Below are positions 57,254 through 64,000 of a stretch of 64,000 nt of DNA, piece by piece. Positions within the stretch are counted from its first letter, which is position 1. Every line of letters starts with the position of its first letter. The notes under the pieces were generated by a model, which was not told where the DNA came from, made no database searches, and saw only the letters and a program-made list of their open reading frames with translations. The stretch is from Nemophila menziesii. Lineage: Eukaryota > Streptophyta > Magnoliopsida > Boraginales > Hydrophyllaceae. The position numbers and the translations under genes were made by a program. Location of the stretch: NCBI GenBank assembly GCA_029959085.1, contig JARWIR010000217.1:78994-142993 (forward strand), read 5' to 3'.

Positions 57254-57559
57254 TTAATCGGTCTTATGACCTCCCTTGTAATAAAAAAATATTGGAGAAT
57301 TAGAAGCTAAAGGGACCATGATGACTAGGCAATCGTTCTCAATCACACAACTTATATCTTTAAAGTCTATAGCCCATAAGCAAGCCTTTAAGATACCAAG
57401 CGCTTCTGCCTCTACAGGGTTCTCCGCTCCAAACTCCAACAAGTTAAGCTTGATGATAGTGCCCTTGCGATCCCTGTCAATACAAGAAATAATTGATTTA
57501 TCAATTTTATAAGATGCATCGGAATTCATTTTATCCAAGTTTGAGGAGGAGGTTGCCAT
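57254..57559 (-). pseudogene. Second RNase H-like fragment, opposite strand
   Basis: 101 codons: MNSDASYKID holds the first Asp, VEAEALGILKACLWA the Glu and IENDCLVI the second Asp of an RVT_3 RNase H fold. The C-terminal part with the last catalytic residue is missing. It lies tail to tail with the preceding remnant. It may be a truncated pseudogene; a small expressed ORF cannot be excluded. Confidence 0.7.
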
Positions 57560-58189
57560 TTATTTCTTATATATACTTCAGGTATATTCGTACTTGACTT
57601 ACTTAAAATAGTTGTTTTGTGCTTGCTACCTCTTTCATGACTACACTGGAGGTAGATGTTGTGTCTTCTCTCAGACATGTAATGCCATCCTCAAGATTTT
57701 CATTTTTCCTTATCCTTTCATTGTTCTCCTTATATTTTATTTCATAGGAGTCACCTTCGTGAAAGCGCACATTTCGTAGCTATTCTTTTTTAAGATTTTT
57801 AATTAGTTAATTATCTGAAACCATATTTTGTCTCAGAATTAATAATAGAAAGTATTTTTAACCATTTAAACATTATTCTTAGTATTGTAATTAAGAAAAT
57901 ATTTTTTGGAGTTTAAAATAGTTAATTTTCGATGAAAGGCCCTATAAATAACTTAATGATTGCAAAGGAACATATTCTCTATTTTCTCTTATTATTGAGA
58001 TTTTGAACCAATATAAAATAAATTTATTAATGAAATTAAATCTTAAAATTTAAAACTTCTTCCTGACATTGTCTAATTTATTCTCCCAACTTCCATGTAG
58101 GGAGGAGAGGTGGGTGTTACCTTATCCCCTCTACCTTACAATTCTAATGTTCGTCCCTGCCAAGAAATTTGAAAACCAATAAAGGTATA
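57560..58189. other. Intergenic gap
   Basis: AT-rich. No gene or repeat that I can support. Confidence 0.5.
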
Positions 58190-58590
58190 TTTGACTTTTT
58201 AGTGTTAGTAGAAGAAAACAAAAAAAGAGAAAAAAAAAGTTTAAGTGTTTCTATTGTTAGTATATTGAAAAGTAGAATATACTATTTATATACAATTGAT
58301 TAAATAAAGAATATGAGACGATAGAAACAGGGAAATTAGAAATGAGAGTTTCTTTTGTTTTGCGAAATGACATACATCACAAATTGGTAAAGAAAGAAAA
58401 GAGATATAAGGATCAATCTTCTTTAAAGAAGAAAGTCTAGCATGAGAGACATTCTAAGACTTGAGTGCCATTTGTCAAAGTTTATAGGTGTAGAAACAAA
58501 AGAGGAAGAAGGTATTAAAATAGGTGAATGAAGTTGGTACAAGGCATGCTTCTCATATGAAATCTCAACCATCTTTTTGGTTATTTGATC

Positions 58591-58870
58591 CTACAAATAA
58601 CAACAAGTATGAAAGAAAGAAACAACAATAGAATTTTTTTTAGTAATTTTATAAATAAAAAGAAAATTATACTGCAATAGAGGAACAAAAAGAAAATTGA
58701 AAAGAACATATGTAAGGGTGAGATTGACTTGAAAAATGTGAGTAGCTTTAACAATTCTATAATTAGGTAAGGTGATAAGTATACAAAGAAGAGTCGGAAG
58801 AATAAAGTAAAGAGAAGGAGAACAAATCAAATGATTCGTAGCACCTATATCAAGTATCTAAGAAGAATAA
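58591..58870 (-). pseudogene. Copia protease remnant
   Basis: The minus-strand frame begins ILDIGATNHLICSPSLYF and continues with LPNYRIVKATHIFQVNL. The active-site DTGA/DSGA reads DIGA. It is followed by the pre-integrase region in shifted frames. Confidence 0.7.
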
Positions 58871-59085
58871 GAAAAAGAATTTTTACCATGAGCACTAGGC
58901 GGATGATGCACAACTAAGGGTGGAGAATTTTAAGAAGGTGGAGATGAATATACTTAAGAAATTAGTTTGGTGAATTCCTCTACAATGAATGAATAAGGAG
59001 GAAATTCCACATACTGATCTATGCAATTAGGAGACTCAATTGTAATATCACCATAGACGACAAATATTAATGAATAAAGAGCAAG

Positions 59086-59303
59086 GCCGGCAACTAGTTG
59101 GCTTAGCTCAACTGGCCAGAGCCTTACTGTTTCTTCAGCACTAAAAGGGTGTAAAGTAAGAGGTTCAAGGTTTGAACCCCTCCGTGAACATGGGTAAGAT
59201 AATTCTGATTTACTTGTGGTATGCATAAGGAGGTTTTCATATTTTTATGGGATTATTCGTGGTGTGCGCAAGTTGGTCTGGACCATCATCGTACCAAAAA
59301 AAA
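59086..59303 (+). mobile_element. tRNA-derived SINE of a second family
   Basis: The tRNA-like head TTGGCTTAGCTCAACTGGCC has an A box, followed by GGTTCAAGGTTTGAACCCC with a B box. A family tail ends GGACCATCATCGTACC and an A-rich end. It lies inside the copia remnant. A target duplication is not clear. The antisense ORF at 58954-59226 is a by-product. Confidence 0.75.
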
Positions 59304-60470
59304 TTAAAAATATCACTTCCATGTGGGTCTTGTCTAGCCATGTGAACAACCAAGAATTTGAAAACATACTATCAAGGATATGACATGTAAATCCACGATA
59401 TGTGCATATATTTCTCTCATTATCACCATAAAATGGAGATTTAGGAGATTGTTTTGAAATTGAAAAACATGTTGAGAAAGAAGAAGCAGTCAATAAGGTT
59501 ATACTCTCTTCTTGAAGCAACATAAAACAAACACAGTTCATAGATATCATTGTATTCATGAACAAAATTTGACTTCTAACAATAGAAAATGAGTCATTTA
59601 ACCCGAAGATAGTTTTGAGAACAAAACCATTTTGTTGGCTTCAATTAAAGATTCAAAAAAGTTGCATCCACATAGATTAATTTATCCACAAGAATAAGAA
59701 GGCATTGGGCATTGAATATATTCACTCCACAATATCTTAAATAGACCAAAGAAATCAAAATTGAGTTGTTATCTTGAGAGACGAATCTCAAAAAATGTTC
59801 ATGATGAAAAATTCGAGGTCCATCATTTTAAAATAAATGTATTATCAAATTATTTCAAAGATCAACATACGAATTGACATATAGTAAACTACCTCGAGTG
59901 TCTTTAGAAATTGAGTTTAAGAGCTAAGAGAGAACAAGTTCATTTTCTCTTATCCAAGCTGTAAATAATAACAAAACAGTCATTGGTGAAATAGAGATTG
60001 AATTATCAATAAAACCGAGTTTGTTCTTGATTGAGAGAGCAATTTCTATACTGCGAGTTCAAGATAGGTAGTTATCTCTATTAAATACCTCCAAAACCAG
60101 ATAAACACATGTATTCTCACTAAGATGAAGATAATGTGGGTTAGAAAGAACTTTAGCTAGAGAAATAGTTATAGAAGAAGCCACGATTAGTTTTCAAAAA
60201 GTTGCAACATAAATGGTTTAGTTGACATCTAATACCATAACAATATACTTGGAAGTCATTAATGGTGCTTTGAGCTTTTATTGTTAGTAAAAATAAAATA
60301 AAGAGAGACAAAACTATAGAGTTTTAAGAGTTTATGTTATTAGTATATCTCAAAGTAGAAAATATACTATTTATATACAAATTGCTATGTATGCCAGCTC
60401 ATCGGCTTAGCTTTTAATCTAAACTACTAATAACAATTAAGTGCAACAACCAAGCAAGATGTTTATAAAC

Positions 60471-60988
60471 TAACTAAATAAATGCTATGTGATTATATTA
60501 ACATAAGAGGGTCCCTGAGCTTCTTTGCCTTGTATTTTTGGTAGTTGTAATTTATCTATTTCAAAGAGTCCCCAACATAATTCCTATCTCCTTCAAAACC
60601 AACTTTCAAAAACCAATGTTGAGAATTCTCTCTCAATGGCCATGACACATCTTAAATATAAAGTACGTCACGTACTTTGATAACTCATGTTTTGTCCTCG
60701 AATATTGTTCTAGTAAAGAGGGCTACTTTTCAATCTCTATAATTTATTTGATAATTATACTCTGTATGTTTCGTCTTTCTTCAATTAAGGGCGTTGCTAG
60801 AGTTTTCGACGTTGTTTGATGATTATCCTTCACATGCCCTGTTTTCAATGAGGGTGTTGTTAGAAGTAACATAGACGTAAATATTAATTTGTCTCGTTCA
60901 AAAATACAATTTTTTTTCTGGTTTTTTTAGAATTTGTTATGACGATTTAAAAAAATCCTACGCGCGTGTGATAGAATTAGTAATAGTA
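60471..60988. other. Intergenic gap with a palindrome
   Basis: Contains the 19-base palindrome AAAGTACGTCACGTACTTT at 60660-60678 (nine-base arms around one C) with two ACGT cores. Otherwise nothing recognised. Confidence 0.5.
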
Positions 60989-61132
60989 GTAGGTGGTGGT
61001 GGTTAAGGTTGTAGTGGTGGTGATGGCGGTGGTTGTGGTAGTAAAAAGGGTGGTGGTGGTGGGTAGTTGTGGTAGGGTGGTGGTGGTGGTTATGGGGCTG
61101 GTGGGTGATGGTTTGGGTAGTGGTGAGAAGTT
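60989..61132. repeat. GGT/GTG-rich simple repeat
   Basis: A degenerate (GGT)n stretch with runs such as GGTGGTGGTGGG and GGGTGGTGGTGGTGG. Guanine-rich on the plus strand, with some potential for G-quadruplex formation. Confidence 0.9.
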
Positions 61133-61738
61133 GTAATAAGGTAGTTAACTTTAAATGATAATTAATAAAATAATTAAAAAAATTATATAAATGTATTTTT
61201 ATTACAAGATATTTCTACTAATTAATTTTATTAAAAAAATATTTGGAATAAGCACCAAAAAATTATCCATTTTTATATTAATTACAATCAAACCACTCCG
61301 TTTAAATAAAAACATTATATAATAATTAATTATCCAATAAAGACTATAGTATCCTTAATATAACTTTTTTCTTATTATTTTATATAAAAAAATATTTAAA
61401 TCTTTACATGTATACTATATGAGATCTATACTAATAGATTAGGAGTTTACAAAATTAAAGGTTTATACTATGGATTTGTATAGCTAAGATAAATGTCTTA
61501 TACTATTAGAATACATGATCTATATTATTGGATTAAAAATATATACTACTGGATTGAGAGTTTGTACTAACAAAATAAGAGATCTATACTACTAATTATT
61601 ATGAATCCGTACTATTGTAATCATCTTTGTACTACTAAAAATAAAAATATTTAAATTTAGAATTCAATCCAAATTTGTATATAATTGTTTCAAGTGAACT
61701 TGAACACCAGACAATTTAAGCCATTAGTAGTGGTACTT
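61133..61738. other. AT-rich gap with a short imperfect repeat
   Basis: Between 61420 and 61640 the phrase GATCTATACTA.T.GATTA recurs about every 40 bp with variation. No gene. Confidence 0.5.
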
Positions 61739-62477
61739 AGGGGGGTGTTTGTTTGTACTTAATGAGATCTTAATCTGGTTTGTTAAGACACTGGATCAAT
61801 TGGACTGTTTGTTTTTCCTGGCCAATTCAGATCTGAATACCTATTAATTGGTCTGTTTCATTAAGATTTCAAACTAAGAGGCTGCTTGTTTGCACTTAAT
61901 GAGATCTTAATCTGGTTCATCAAGACACTAAATCAATTAAACTGTTTTTTTCATGGCCAATTCAGATCTAAATGCCTTTTAATTGGGCTGTTTCATTAAG
62001 GTTTCAAACTAAGGAGGTGTTTATTTGCACTTAATGGGATCTTAATCTGATTCATTAAGACACTGGATCAATCAGACTGTTTGTTTTTCCTGGCCAATTC
62101 AAATATTTTTCCTGGCCAATTCAAATCTGAATGGCTCTTAATTGGGTTGTTTCATTAAGATTTCCAACTAAATCTGAATCATTCAGACATTGCCTCCTAA
62201 CATAATAATTTCTATTCATCTATTCATTCAGCATTCAAAACTTATTACTTAAAAAACAAATGACACGTAAGTCTGAATCATTCAGACAATGCCTCTTAAC
62301 AGAATAAGTTATATTTATATTCAACTGTTCATTCAGCATTCAACACTTATTACTTAAAAAACAAACGACACCTAAGTCTGCATCATTCACTGCCTCTTAA
62401 TAGAATAAGTTTTATTTAGCCGTTCATTCAACATTCACCACTTATTACTTAAAAAAACAAACAACACCTTAGATTCC
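61739..62477. mobile_element. Fold-back element with tandemly repeated arms
   Basis: The left half has three copies of a roughly 140-bp unit (GTGTTTGTTTGCACTTAATGAGAT..., TCTTAATCTGGTT, TTCCTGGCCAATTCAGATCT). The right half has about three copies of a roughly 100-bp unit (AAGTCTGAATCATTCAGAC, CATTCAGCATTCA, CACTTATTACTTAAAAAAC). Outer ends GGGTGTTTGTTTGTACTTA and the reversed AAGGTGTTGTTTGTTTTTT pair, as in hAT-like MITEs. Non-coding. Confidence 0.65.
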
Positions 62478-62642
62478 ATCACTTTGCTTAAACCTTAATG
62501 AGTAAAATATCTCTATTTAAAGATCCAAATTGGATGAAATAAATAAGAACAAATCTAGTTTAAAAAAAAGAGATAAATCTTCATTTGATGGTATATGCTG
62601 CAGATATAATTCTAAGATTATTGTATAGGAACAAAGTACGTG

Positions 62643-62940
62643 AGATTTTTTATGGGGGGTGTATTCAACTGGGAGTTTGTTGGATTTTTTTGGACTTTAA
62701 AAGTTCAGAGGTATTCAATCAGGATTTTAAAAAGTCTATTAAAATCTTGGGGTATTCAATTGAGATTTTAAAAACTCTTTTAAAATCTAGATGTATTCGA
62801 TCAAGACTCTTTTAAGTCCATTAAAATTTTAGGGTATTCAAAAGTTAATGGACTTTCCAAGTCATTGGATTTCGTAGGAGTTTAAGGTTTTAGTATAAAT
62901 AAACAAGACTTCTACAAATCCTTAGGCGGATGCAGAGATT
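62643..62940. repeat. Repeats of GGTATTCAATTGAGATTTTAAA type
   Basis: Four diverged copies of GGTGTATTCAA(C/T)..GA(T/G)TTT.AAA spaced about 50 bp apart, resembling the end of a common plant MITE. The short ORF through it is incidental. Confidence 0.6.
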
Positions 62941-63963
62941 TTACAACTCCAGACAAAAACAACGACTACTGAGGTAATTTTTTTTCATAAACTATTTTAT
63001 AATTATTCCATCTTATATTTTTCCTCGTTCTTCATCATTAATAACAATATTTTTGATTAATATCAAGATTCGTTCATTTATAATTTGTTTCTGATTGAAT
63101 ATTTTATATTTTTAATGTATATTGAATTTTATTCATAAAATTAATGTTAAATTGTATAGTGTTATTATACAGTTAATTTTTTTTATTTGTATTGCTATTG
63201 TAAGTAATTAAATTTTGATTATTAAATATCTTTTTATTGTTTGTTCCAAAGATTATTGAATAACCAAGATTGAATAAAAGGAAACTAACCATTTAATAAT
63301 ATATTGTTTCGCTGTTAAGCTTTCACCGTTTACTTTTTTTTCCTTTTTCTGAAATTTTTAACGTTTCAGGTCCTATACATCTATAGGAGCATCTAGACAA
63401 ATTTCTATGACAAGAGGTTTAACATGAGAGCAATGTTGAAAACCTAAATATACTAGAATTTCTTAAAGAAATTAGTGGTGTCCTATGTTTATAATTATAG
63501 TTTTTTTTGGACATAATTATAGTTTTCTTCTACTAGACTATATATGCCTATAAAAGAATAAGGCATTTGAACATTAACATAAGTGAAACTGTTAGAAAAA
63601 GTGAGGTCAAATCTTTATTGATCAATTTTTTTTTTTCATAAAATCTGGACATGTCTTTTACCCAATTTACTATTTTTTTTTCTTTTGGCAAATTGCTAAT
63701 AATTTTTTTTATTGCTAAGGTCTTTTTAGAATTGAACTGGTTTAACCTTACATCATTTAAAATTGGGTCAATGTCCCAAAAAATCAAAATAATATTATAC
63801 TTGCTCCAAAGAATCATGATTTAACTTATTAGATCTAGATTACTTATTTACCCTTAAAGTCCAATTAACAAAACAAAAAGAAAAAATAAAAACATAGCGT
63901 ACTCTTTCTATCTCTCTCTCTCTATATCTGATTCTCACTCTATCCATAGAAAAACACAAAAAT
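62941..63963. other. Intergenic gap
   Basis: AT-rich. A minus-strand frame at 63548-63817 has no recognisable domain. The last 60 bases before 63964 are CT-rich (CTATCTCTCTCTCTCTATATC), like a plant 5' leader. Confidence 0.45.
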
Positions 63964-64000
63964 ATGGTCGGATATATTAGATTTTCACAAGGAATTCACA
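63964..64000 (+). CDS. Possible start of a gene running off the window
   Basis: An ATG at 63964 follows the CT-rich leader-like stretch and begins MVGYIRFSQGIH before the window ends. Only 12 codons are visible, so identity cannot be given and chance is likely. Confidence 0.2.
   Translation, partial: MVGYIRFSQGIH

Larger units (their letters stand above)
58190..60470 (-). mobile_element. Degenerate Ty1/copia element
   Basis: Two LTR-like ends share GTAGAATATACTATTTATATACAA-like sequence (about 58196-58310 and 60238-60470). A primer-site-like TGGTATTAGA is the complement of 60228-60237. On the minus strand, gag remnants (IKNKLGFIDNSISISPM near 60000), protease (ILDIGATNHLICSPS, about 58860-58800) and gag-pre-integrase (about 58560-58340, with CDVCHFAKQ in one frame) are recognisable but frameshifted. 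Integrase, RT and RNase H are absent. A SINE interrupts it. Confidence 0.75.

Noticed and set aside
59097..59175. tRNA-like sequence
   Set aside because: The A and B boxes are present, but no acceptor stem or anticodon arm forms, and it continues into a SINE tail with poly-A.

Overview
The window is plant nuclear DNA, most likely from a eudicot. It is AT-rich and gene-poor, genes have introns, and the space is filled by plant-type transposable elements: CACTA DNA transposons, an Athila-like Ty3/gypsy element with a tRNA-Asp primer site, Ty1/copia elements with a tRNA-iMet primer site, tRNA-derived SINEs, a Mutator-like element and MITEs. The recognisable host genes are decayed copies of a UDP-arabinopyranose mutase (reversibly glycosylated polypeptide) gene and a CC-NBS-LRR resistance gene. 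I see no bacterial features, no CRISPR array and no rRNA.

The left 27.7 kb is a nest. CACTA-1 (10446-27682, 3-bp duplication CTT) carries a transposase pseudogene on the minus strand. The last exon of that gene was split by an Athila-like LTR retrotransposon (13667-25486, duplication GTCAA). The 5' LTR of that element holds a non-coding copia-type element (14189-17473, duplication TTGGG). The Athila-like element has no reverse transcriptase, RNase H or integrase core: a damaged gag is followed by one open frame joining a retropepsin to an integrase-like C-terminal tail. The first 8905 bases of the window are an almost perfect second copy of 11528-20433, so part of the nest was duplicated after all the insertions. 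Between the copies (8906-10442) lie a copia RT scrap, a fold-back hairpin and a SINE with a perfect 16-bp target duplication.

27.7-38 kb is old intergenic DNA with a second SINE, a diverged duplicated AT-rich block, a rearranged copia remnant and MITEs. CACTA-2 (38027-44348, duplication ATT) has a truncated transposase gene and an apparently intact six-exon TNPA-like second gene (441 codons).

45-47.2 kb is the NBS-LRR pseudogene. 47.6-49.3 kb is a non-autonomous Mutator-like element. 50.5-56.0 kb is the mutase gene on the minus strand: three exons with good splice sites, a complete copia element (51155-55074, duplication TACAT) inside intron 2, and a 4-base duplication that shifts the frame in exon 3. 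The right end (56.5-64 kb) holds LINE-type RNase H remnants, a degenerate copia element interrupted by another SINE, simple repeats and fold-back MITE-like repeats. No complete host gene was found. The best candidates for new biology are the recent duplication, the gag-protease-integrase-tail retroelement, and the intact CACTA-2 second gene.
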